A program made the translations under genes and the position numbers. DNA of 64,000 nt from Lysinimonas sp963779775. GTDB lineage: Bacteria > Actinomycetota > Actinomycetes > Actinomycetales > Microbacteriaceae. The notes under the pieces were generated by a model, which made no database searches, was not told the origin of the DNA, and saw only the letters and a list, made by a program, of their open reading frames with translations. Position 1 is the first letter of the stretch; each line of letters starts with the position of its first letter. Shown piece after piece: positions 55,777 to 64,000 of this stretch. The stretch spans positions 1,054,001 to 1,118,000 of the forward strand of contig CAVZZQ010000009.1 in the NCBI GenBank assembly GCA_963779775.1, given 5' to 3'.

Positions 55777-56520
55777 CTACTGCTCCGCGTTGTCTTCCGC
55801 GGCGTCTTCGACCCGCTCGGGCGCAGTCCACGCGGTGCGCATCACCAACCAGGTCAGCCACAGGATCACCGCATACAGCGGCACGCCGGTGATGAGCCGC
55901 GCAGCAGCAAGGGCGGGCGTCGCGCCGGCGAAGTAGAGCGGCAACTCCACACCTAGGCGGATCACCGCCAGTGCCACCCAGAACCACGTGGCGATGTACG
56001 CGACGCGCAGTTGAGCGCGATCTCGGCGCCACTCGGGGTCGCTGAGCAAGAGGGAGGCGACGAGGCCGATGAGGGGCCGGCGGATCGCCAGAGTGACGAG
56101 AGTCAGCAGCAGGATGCCGGCGTTGATGAAGAAGCCCGGGATGAAGTTCGCCTCTGGCTTGCCGAGGAGCAGCGCGATGGCTGCCGAGAGGACGATGCCG
56201 ACCAGGCCGGCGATCGACGTCGTCAGGGGCTGCCTGCGGGCGATCCGGATCACGACGAAGACGACCGCGATGACGACGGGTGCCGCGACCGACCACCACA
56301 GGTTACGCGTGACTGTGTAGGTCACCAGGAACAGCAGCCCGGGCAGGATCGACTCGACGATGCCGCGCACTCCGCCCATGGCCGTGAGCAGAGTGGCGGC
56401 CGACGGCGCCTGATCGGGCGCAACGCGGCCGAGGCCCGAACGGCGCATGGCCTGGGCCATCGCCTCGCGCAAATCGGGCTGTTCGGGCGTGTGGGACGTG
56501 TCGGGCGAGTCGGCGGCCAT
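55777..56520 (-). CDS. DUF3159 family membrane protein
   Basis: The 247-residue actinobacterial membrane protein has a helical N-terminus (LREAMAQAMRRSGLGRVAPDQAP). Six or so membrane segments follow, with the DUF3159 pattern GGVRGIVESILPGLLFLVTYTVTRNLWWSV, IAGLVGIVLSAAIALLLGKPEANFIPGFFINAG, and DPEWRRDRAQLRVAYIATWFWVALAVIRLGVELPLYF. Its function is unknown. The ATG overlaps the DUF3710 stop by one base, and dut, DUF3710 and DUF3159 form a conserved operon in Actinobacteria. Confidence 0.9.
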   Translation of the reverse strand: MAADSPDTSHTPEQPDLREAMAQAMRRSGLGRVAPDQAPSAATLLTAMGGVRGIVESILPGLLFLVTYTVTRNLWWSVAAPVVIAVVFVVIRIARRQPLTTSIAGLVGIVLSAAIALLLGKPEANFIPGFFINAGILLLTLVTLAIRRPLIGLVASLLLSDPEWRRDRAQLRVAYIATWFWVALAVIRLGVELPLYFAGATPALAAARLITGVPLYAVILWLTWLVMRTAWTAPERVEDAAEDNAEQ

Positions 56521-57140
56521 CAGACGCTCTGCGGCGCGCCGCCGCCCATCGACGCAGGCACCTGCAGCGGGATCAGGTCGCGCGGCGGCATCGGCGTGTT
56601 GCCCCGCACCACGACGATGCTGCGGAACAGTTCTTCGACGCGGGCGGCTGCGTCGGGATCCACGAGTGCCTGCCCGCTGATCACCCCGCGCAGAAACCAG
56701 CGGGGCCCGTCGACACCGATGAATCGCGCGATCCTGCTGCCCGCAGGATCCGATCCGGGGGGCGCCGGGATCTCGGCGCGGATCTCGGGACCGAGAGGCC
56801 CGTCGACGGTCGTCGTCGTCCCGCCTTGGCGCGCGATCTGGTCGACGATCTGCTCGCGGATCTCGTGCCAGAGCCCGCTGTTGCGCGGCGCGGCGAACGG
56901 CTGCACCTGCAGTGTCGAGCCCGCATAGTCGAGGGCGACGGCGACGACGCGCTTGCTGCCCTCTTCCACCTCGAGCCGCAGGCCCAGTTCCGGCCTGGGC
57001 AGCACCTTCACTCCGCCGAGGTCGACGTAGGGCCGCACGTGATTGGCTTCCGACTCGTCGAGCGGTCCGTTGAGGGCACGGTCGTCCGGAGCCGACTTCG
57101 GCTGCTCGGCCGGTGCTGCTCCGGGAGGAAAGTCGGTCAC
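56520..57140 (-). CDS. DUF3710 family protein
   Basis: The 206-residue soluble protein matches the actinobacterial DUF3710 family: NHVRPYVDLGGVKVLPRPELGLRLEVEE, VVAVALDYAGSTLQVQPFAAPRNSGLW, and IGVDGPRWFLRGVISGQAL. Its role is unknown. It overlaps dut by four bases (ATGA) at its 5' end and DUF3159 by one base at its 3' end, showing tight coupling of the three genes. Confidence 0.92.
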   Translation of the reverse strand: MTDFPPGAAPAEQPKSAPDDRALNGPLDESEANHVRPYVDLGGVKVLPRPELGLRLEVEEGSKRVVAVALDYAGSTLQVQPFAAPRNSGLWHEIREQIVDQIARQGGTTTTVDGPLGPEIRAEIPAPPGSDPAGSRIARFIGVDGPRWFLRGVISGQALVDPDAAARVEELFRSIVVVRGNTPMPPRDLIPLQVPASMGGGAPQSV

Positions 57141-57622
57141 GCAGATACTCCTGACTGGTCGGGCGACGCCGGCGCTCCGGTTGCGGCATCGCCGTACCCG
57201 GTCGACCCGAATCCGCCCTCACCGCGCTGCGAGCCCGGCAGCCGGTCGACGGGGATGAAGCGGGCGTGCGCCACGGGAAGAACGAGCAGCTGGGCGATCC
57301 GGTCGCCCGCCGCGATGCGGTATGGCTGGCCGGCGTCGGTGTTCAGCAGGATCACCTTGATCTCACCGCGATAGCCGGCATCGACGGTGCCGGGCGTGTT
57401 GACGATGGTGATCCCGTGTTGGGCGGCAAGACCACTGCGCGGGACGACGAGAGCGACGTAGCCGGCGGGAAGAGCGATCGAGACCCCCGTGCCGACCGTG
57501 GCGCGCTGTCCGGGCTCCAGGGTCACGTCCTGTGTCGACACCAGATCGGCGCCGGCGTCGCCCGGGTGCGCATAGACCGGCGGCTCTGCGCCGTGCAGCA
57601 GCACCTCCACGGTCTCGGTCAC
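57137..57622 (-). CDS. dut: dUTP diphosphatase
   Basis: Dut hydrolyses dUTP to dUMP, keeping uracil out of DNA. The 161-residue trimeric-type dUTPase has its five motifs: DAGADLVS, PRSGLAAQHGI, GTVDAGYRGEIKVILLN, GDRIAQLLVLP and the C-terminal arm RGEGGFGSTGYG. All substrate-binding residues are in place. It is divergent from the DUF3093 gene, with 32 bp between start codons, and it leads the dut-DUF3710-DUF3159 operon. Confidence 0.97.
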   Translation of the reverse strand: MTETVEVLLHGAEPPVYAHPGDAGADLVSTQDVTLEPGQRATVGTGVSIALPAGYVALVVPRSGLAAQHGITIVNTPGTVDAGYRGEIKVILLNTDAGQPYRIAAGDRIAQLLVLPVAHARFIPVDRLPGSQRGEGGFGSTGYGDAATGAPASPDQSGVSA

Positions 57623-57654
57623 CCAACGAGGCTAGCCCATGGTCGAATAGGGCC

Positions 57655-58146
57655 ATGTCGAACTCCGCTGTGCCGAGCTCCGAGGGGCCGAGCTCCGAGG
57701 TGCCGAGCTCCGAGGGGCCGAGCTACCGTGAGCGCCTCTGGCCGGCGGCCTGGGTCTTCATCGCCACGGCGCTGGTGATTCCCGCCAGCTTGCTCGTGTT
57801 CCTGCCGATTTCGACATACGCGGGAATCGTCTGCGCAATCGTGCTCTACGGAGCGATCGTCGTGACGTTGCTGGTCACGACGCCCGCCGTCGAGGTCGAC
57901 GACGCCGTGTTCGCCGCGGGACGGGCCAGCCTGCCACGCGCGGTCATCGCGTCGGTGACCTCGTTCACCGGCAAGGACGCGACGGCTCAGCGCGGCACTC
58001 TGCTCGACGCACGCGCCTGGCTGTTGCTGCGCGGCTGGATCCCGGGCATCGTCAAGGTGCAACTGGACGATCCCAGCGACCCCACGCCCTATTGGCTGGT
58101 GTCGACGCGGCATCCAGACGAACTGGCGGCCGCCCTACTCAAGTGA
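57655..58146 (+). CDS. DUF3093 family membrane protein
   Basis: The 163-residue protein begins with a repetitive Ser/Pro/Glu tail (PSSEGPSSEVPSSEGPS). The DUF3093 core follows: YRERLWPAAWVFIATALVIPASLL, a second membrane segment (YAGIVCAIVLYGAIVVTLLVTTP), VEVDDAVFAAGRASLP, LRGWIPGIVKVQLDDPSDPTPYWLVSTRHP. The family is actinobacterial and of unknown function, almost always beside dut, as here. The ATG at 57655 follows AATAGGGCC, with no clear Shine-Dalgarno. Confidence 0.9.
   Translation: MSNSAVPSSEGPSSEVPSSEGPSYRERLWPAAWVFIATALVIPASLLVFLPISTYAGIVCAIVLYGAIVVTLLVTTPAVEVDDAVFAAGRASLPRAVIASVTSFTGKDATAQRGTLLDARAWLLLRGWIPGIVKVQLDDPSDPTPYWLVSTRHPDELAAALLK
57670..57729 (+). repeat. 15-bp coding repeats at the DUF3093 5' end
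   Basis: Units of the form GTGCCGAGCTCCGAG or GGGCCGAGCTCCGAG begin at 57670, 57685, 57700 and 57715, the last diverging after ten bases. A 30-bp higher-order period is visible. They encode PSSEG/PSSEV peptides. Confidence 0.88.
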
Positions 58147-58147
58147 C

Positions 58148-58206
58148 CCGACGAAGCGCAGCTTCGTCGGCGCGGCGTGATGCGATCACAAATCGTTGTG
58201 ATCGCA
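58148..58206. repeat. Two adjacent perfect hairpins between convergent genes
   Basis: CCGACGAAGC-GCA-GCTTCGTCGG (58148-58170) and TGCGATCACAA-ATCG-TTGTGATCGCA (58181-58206) have 10-bp and 11-bp perfect arms. They fill the 65-nt gap between the stops of DUF3093 (plus) and DUF4193 (minus). The first could be a bidirectional terminator; the second lacks a T-run and looks like a protein-binding palindrome or an unconventional terminator. Confidence 0.75.
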
Positions 58207-58211
58207 AGCAA

Positions 58212-58502
58212 TCAGGCCGCGCACTCCTGGCAGATCGGCCCCAGCTTGGTCTGGTGGTCGAACTGCGACTGCAGCTTCACGAGGAAGCAGCTCACACAGG
58301 TGAACTCGTCCGCCTGAGGCGGGAGCACCACCACATCGAGGTCGAGGTCTGAGAGATCCTGACCCGCGAGCTCGAAGCCCGGGTTGTCGGCGTCATCCAC
58401 ATCGACGACCCCCGACATCTTGTCGGGAACACGCTCCTGAAGGGCCTGGATCGAGTCGGTGTCCTCGTCCGTCTTCCTCGGTGCGTCGTAGTCGGTTGCC
58501 AT
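58212..58502 (-). CDS. DUF4193 family zinc-ribbon-like protein
   Basis: The 96-residue acidic protein begins MATDYDAPRKTDEDTDS. It ends with two CxxC pairs (FTCVSCFLVKLQSQFDHQTKLGPICQECA), a likely zinc ribbon. This is the actinobacterial DUF4193 family, whose function is unknown. The ATG at 58502 fits the family start; an open frame further upstream is not supported. It faces sepH divergently across a 223-nt gap. Confidence 0.92.
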   Translation of the reverse strand: MATDYDAPRKTDEDTDSIQALQERVPDKMSGVVDVDDADNPGFELAGQDLSDLDLDVVVLPPQADEFTCVSCFLVKLQSQFDHQTKLGPICQECAA

Positions 58503-58592
58503 GCCCATCCATCTCGTGAAGTGCCGTGTGCGACTCAATCGGCGGCGACAGTCTGCATTATCGAACCTGGATAAGCAAACCGTTGAGCACTA

Positions 58593-58628
58593 CTCTTTGC
58601 CGCGCTCTTTGCCGCGCTCTTTGCCGCG
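58593..58628. repeat. 12-bp tandem repeat (three copies) upstream of sepH
   Basis: CTCTTTGCCGCG is repeated exactly three times at 58593, 58605 and 58617, within the 223-nt gap between divergent DUF4193 and sepH. Apart from the repeats I see only the GGAGG ribosome-binding site before sepH in this stretch. Confidence 0.9.
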
Positions 58629-58725
58629 CTCCCATCAACTGACGGCGCGCCCGCGTTATTCCCCGGTTTTCGCGTGGTGCCGTGACATCCTGTGCAGGAA
58701 TCGTGACGGCTGGAGGTCGTTCAGC

Positions 58726-59781
58726 ATGGAAGAGCTGAAGGTCATCGGAGTGGAAGACGGGGCTCTCCTCGTCGCCTCCGACGAGGGGGCGCGCTTCCGC
58801 CTCGCCATCGACGAGGTGCTGCAGTCGCGGCTGCGGCAGTCGTCGCCGATGCCGGGAGCTGAGCGCAAGCTCGCACCACGCGACATCCAGGCCCACATCC
58901 GGTCCGGGATGTCGGCTGAAGATGTCGCGGCGGTCACCGGTGCCCCCCTCGAATACATCCAACGCTTCGAAGGCCCGGTGCTGGCCGAGCGCGAATACGT
59001 CATCGAGTCGGCGCTCAACGTCGCCGTGCACACCGCGGTCGAGACGGACCCACTCACCGGCGGTGCGACATTCGGTGCCGTCATCCGCAGTCGACTGGCC
59101 GAGATGGGTGCGATCGGCGAACGCTGGGCAAGTTGGAAGGAGCAGGGCGGCGGCTGGATCGTCAAGCTCACCTTCGTCTCGGAGCAGATCGAGCGCGATG
59201 CGCGCTGGTCGTTCGAGCCGAAGAAGAGCGCCCTGGCCCCGCTCAACGGCGAAGCGGTCTCGCTGTCGCAGCAGGGCGAGCTGCCGGCGAACCTGCTCCC
59301 GCGGTTGCGTGCGGTGACGCTCGAGGAGGCCGCCGACGCGGGCCGCTTCGACAGTGGCGCGTTCCGATCGGCTCCCGGAGAGTCGGGCGACGACACCGTC
59401 ATCGAAGCCGTCTCGATGGTGTCGATCGTGGACTTCGACAGCGGGCAGCACGCTGCACCCTCCACTTCTGAGATGGATGCCGCTCCCGCCGGCCACCACC
59501 AGACCGCCGACCTCCTCGAGGCGCTGCGGCGTCGTCGCGGGGAGCGCGACCCGATGGACCTCGAGCAGGAGGAGTCGATGGCCGCGCACCCCACAACGGG
59601 AACGGTGCGCCTGATCGAGATTCCGCTCGACACCGCGACCGACGTTCCGGTGGTCTCGAAAGGCACTCCCTCCGCCGGCGCCACGCGCGAGACCGGTCCG
59701 CTGGGCAAGCGCAAGGGCCGCGCGGCCATGCCGAGCTGGGATGAGATCGTCTTCGGCGCCCGGTCGGACGACGACCTGTAG
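58726..59781 (+). CDS. sepH: Septation protein SepH
   Basis: SepH (DUF3071) is an actinobacterial protein that stimulates FtsZ assembly. The 351-residue protein begins MEELKVIGVEDGALLVASDEGARFRLAIDEVLQ and carries the conserved helix-turn-helix (LAPRDIQAHIRSGMSAEDVAAVTGAPLEYIQRFEGPVLAERE). A second conserved block follows (GERWASWKEQGGGWIVKLTFVSEQIERDARWSFEPKKSALAPLN). The C-terminal third is disordered and ends in a basic then acidic tail (KRKGRAAMPSWDEIVFGARSDDDL). GGAGG precedes the ATG. Confidence 0.95.
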   Translation: MEELKVIGVEDGALLVASDEGARFRLAIDEVLQSRLRQSSPMPGAERKLAPRDIQAHIRSGMSAEDVAAVTGAPLEYIQRFEGPVLAEREYVIESALNVAVHTAVETDPLTGGATFGAVIRSRLAEMGAIGERWASWKEQGGGWIVKLTFVSEQIERDARWSFEPKKSALAPLNGEAVSLSQQGELPANLLPRLRAVTLEEAADAGRFDSGAFRSAPGESGDDTVIEAVSMVSIVDFDSGQHAAPSTSEMDAAPAGHHQTADLLEALRRRRGERDPMDLEQEESMAAHPTTGTVRLIEIPLDTATDVPVVSKGTPSAGATRETGPLGKRKGRAAMPSWDEIVFGARSDDDL

Positions 59782-59819
59782 CCGACAGCCCCTGTCAGTC
59801 CAAGCCCCCGAGCCGGCAC

Positions 59820-60947
59820 TTACCGGGCAAAAGCCCCGAACCGCAACAACGGGATGGTGAGCTCGTCCGGCGAGAGTGAGCCGTGCTGACCGATCATCTT
59901 GCGGCCGCGGTCATCAGGGTCTGCGTAGTAGGCGACGCGCTTGCGTGCCGCGACCAGCACGTCGCCGATCCGCGGCAGCACCTCCGGCGCGACCTCGCCG
60001 AACCAGCCGGCCTCGATCGCCTCGGTGCGGGTCGCCACCCAGGCGCGTGATCCCTCGCTCACTCGCCAGCGTTCGGCGTGCTCGTCGGCGGACTCCCCCG
60101 CCTCCAGGTGAAGCTGGAGGCAGCGCGGCTCCCCCGCGACATGGCGCACGCCCTCCAACATCTCGGGAGCCACGACGATCTGCGCAGCATGCGGCACATC
60201 GATCACCCCGTGATCGGCGGTCACCAGCAGGCCGTGCGTCGGGCCGAGGCGCGGTGCGAACCGGCCGACCGCGGCATCCAACTCCTCGAGGGCGTTCAGC
60301 CAGTTGGGCGACTCGAGGCCGTGTGCGTGCGACGCCGTGTCGAGTTCGGGCACGTAGACGTAGATCACGGCGGGCGGACCGGCAAGGGCCTCGTGCGCCC
60401 GCGCGAGCCGGTCAGCGATCGAGACGCCCGCCCGGTAGTCGGCTCCGCGAAGCACGGCCCGGGTGAACCCGGAGTCGGCGTAGCGCGCGGGCCCGATCGC
60501 GATGGGCAGCAGACCGGTCGCGCGCGCCGACTCGAACAGGGTGGGAAGGCGCTGCCAGTCGGTGGTCATGCCGTCGTCGTCCCAGCCCGTCAACTGATTG
60601 ACCACGCGGTCACGTGCAGCGTCGAGCACGCTGTAGCCGACCAGGCCGTGCTGACCAGGGAGCGCCCCCGTCGTCAAACTCGCCAATGCGGCGGCCGTCG
60701 TCGTCGGAAACACGGACGAGATGGGCGAATCGCTCGCGACTCGCGACGCCAGCGTGCGCGCGTGCCCCGCTCGCGCCTCGAGCGCTGCCATGCCCAGTCC
60801 GTCGACCAGCAGCACGATGGCATGGGTCACGGGCGGCAGCCCGAGCGATCCACGGCGCGACCCGAGCGCCGACAGGCAGTTCGGAAGTACGTCGGCGAGA
60901 CTGACGCGGCGCGCCCGTGCGGATGGCAATTGGACCGCCGGTAGCAT
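59820..60947 (-). CDS. Alkaline phosphatase / nucleotide pyrophosphatase family protein
   Basis: The 375-residue metalloenzyme belongs to the phosphodiesterase/alkaline-phosphatase superfamily. The metal and nucleophile sites are visible: VLLVDGLGMAALE, the Thr nucleophile in SVFPTTTAAALASL, YVYVPELDTASHAHG and LVTADHGVIDVP. No signal peptide is evident; it starts MLPAVQLPSARARR. It is conserved beside sepH and parC in Microbacteriaceae, but the substrate is unknown. Its ATG lies only 12 nt from the divergent parC start. Confidence 0.9.
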   Translation of the reverse strand: MLPAVQLPSARARRVSLADVLPNCLSALGSRRGSLGLPPVTHAIVLLVDGLGMAALEARAGHARTLASRVASDSPISSVFPTTTAAALASLTTGALPGQHGLVGYSVLDAARDRVVNQLTGWDDDGMTTDWQRLPTLFESARATGLLPIAIGPARYADSGFTRAVLRGADYRAGVSIADRLARAHEALAGPPAVIYVYVPELDTASHAHGLESPNWLNALEELDAAVGRFAPRLGPTHGLLVTADHGVIDVPHAAQIVVAPEMLEGVRHVAGEPRCLQLHLEAGESADEHAERWRVSEGSRAWVATRTEAIEAGWFGEVAPEVLPRIGDVLVAARKRVAYYADPDDRGRKMIGQHGSLSPDELTIPLLRFGAFAR

Positions 60948-60959
60948 GGGCCCGATCTT

Positions 60960-63437
<2,478 letters not shown>

Positions 63438-63447
63438 CTTCGTGGGC

Positions 63448-64000
63448 ATGGATCTCTCCCCTCTCCGGCACGACGTGTCCGGCAAGGTTCTCGCCCCCGG
63501 CGACGACGGTTTCACCGCAGCTCTCGGGGCATACGCCGCTCCCGGCCCCGCGGTGATCGTGCAGGCGCTCACCGAATCGGACGTGGTGTCCGCCGTGCGT
63601 TTCGCGGCGGCCGAAGATCTGCGAATCGCTGTGCGCAGCGGTGGTCACGCCGGTCCGGTCTTCTCACCCGCCCCGGATCGCGTGCTGATCGACCTGCACG
63701 CGCTGTCCTCGGTGGAGGTGAGCGGCGACGGGATCGTGACGGTCGGGCCAGGGGCGACCTGGGGAGACGTGGCGACTGAGGTGCAAGCTCACGGGCTCGC
63801 CATCACCTCCGGCGACACCGCGGCAGTCGGCGTCGGAGGCCTCACGCTCGGCGGCGGGATCGGCTGGTTGGTCCGCCGCGACGGGCTTGCACTGGACACC
63901 CTCGTGGGCGCAACTGTCGTGCTCGCCTCGGGCGAGCTCGTCGACGCGTCCGACACCGAGAACACCGAGCTGTTCTGGGCGCTCCGGGGAGGCGGCGGCA
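63448..64000 (+). CDS. FAD-binding (BBE/PCMH-type) oxidoreductase, 3' part beyond window
   Basis: It starts at the ATG 63448, 10 nt after parC, and runs open to the window end (184 codons). It shows the FAD_binding_4/PCMH domain: VLAPGDDGFTAALGAYAAPGPAVIVQAL, EDLRIAVRSGGHAG with the His expected to carry covalent FAD, VTVGPGATWGDVATEV, GVGGLTLGGGIGWLVRRDGLALD and ELFWALRGGGG. It is a berberine-bridge-like oxidase of unknown substrate. A substrate-binding BBE domain would be expected beyond the window. Confidence 0.88.
   Translation, partial: MDLSPLRHDVSGKVLAPGDDGFTAALGAYAAPGPAVIVQALTESDVVSAVRFAAAEDLRIAVRSGGHAGPVFSPAPDRVLIDLHALSSVEVSGDGIVTVGPGATWGDVATEVQAHGLAITSGDTAAVGVGGLTLGGGIGWLVRRDGLALDTLVGATVVLASGELVDASDTENTELFWALRGGGG

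Overview
The window is high-GC actinobacterial DNA, most likely from the family Microbacteriaceae. No single marker proves this. The placement rests on a run of actinobacterium-specific genes (sepH, DUF3093, DUF3710, DUF3159, DUF3000, DUF4193, DUF222-HNH), the conserved blocks alaS-ruvX-mltG, yebC-ruvCAB-yajC-secDF-rel and dut/DUF3710/DUF3159/acn/dxs, GTG and TTG starts, and a strong G/C third-position bias. Nearly all of it is chromosomal core; I see no prophage, insertion sequence or CRISPR array.

Layout. 1-7 kb, minus strand: alaS, ruvX and a cut-off mltG, then a small membrane-anchored protein, rpsD and rarA. 7-9.8 kb, plus strand: a membrane-anchored cyclophilin, a DUF349 protein, a 17-bp tandem repeat and an AbiEi-like protein. 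9.8-20.3 kb, minus strand: an SOS-boxed DUF222-HNH gene, then the block that is transcribed yebC, ruvC, ruvA, ruvB, yajC, secD, secF, rel. A LexA-like box precedes ruvC. 20.3-25.7 kb: two unknown genes, pdxT/pdxS, a HIT protein and thrS. 25.7-32.9 kb is more accessory: a polytopic membrane protein and a GT2 synthase with an N-terminal MshEN/GspE-N-like domain, a methyltransferase, an AraC regulator divergent from an aldehyde dehydrogenase, and a HAD phosphatase starting one base after a tRNA. 32.9-33.9 kb: four tRNAs (Val-GAC, Cys, Gly, Val-CAC) and a small DUF4190-like protein. 34-38.4 kb: a divergent Amt-like paralogue, a multiply frameshifted amtB with a GlnR-type box, and nhaB. 38.5-47.7 kb: zapE, a frameshifted sseA with sufE, a hydrolase, DUF3000, RNase D, and a fadA/fadB pair for fatty-acid beta-oxidation. 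47.7-50.8 kb: a DHA2-type MFS exporter, an aldo/keto reductase and its MerR regulator. 50.8-64 kb: dxs, acnA (one frameshift, with a palindromic operator over its promoter), DUF3159, DUF3710, dut, DUF3093, DUF4193, sepH, a phosphodiesterase-like protein, parC/gyrA-like, and the start of a flavin oxidoreductase.

The clearest regulatory signals are two LexA-like SOS boxes (ruvC and the HNH gene), a four-element GlnR-type box (amtB), a MarR-like palindrome over the acnA promoter, and a 19-bp-spacer MerR promoter that implies a leaderless mRNA. About ten apparent small indels break otherwise well-conserved genes (the cyclophilin, the Amt paralogue, amtB six times, sseA, acnA). In every case the protein sequence continues cleanly in another frame. 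This points to sequence or assembly error as much as to gene decay. The best candidate for something undescribed is the MshEN-like/GT2 plus membrane-protein pair at 25.7-28.8 kb.
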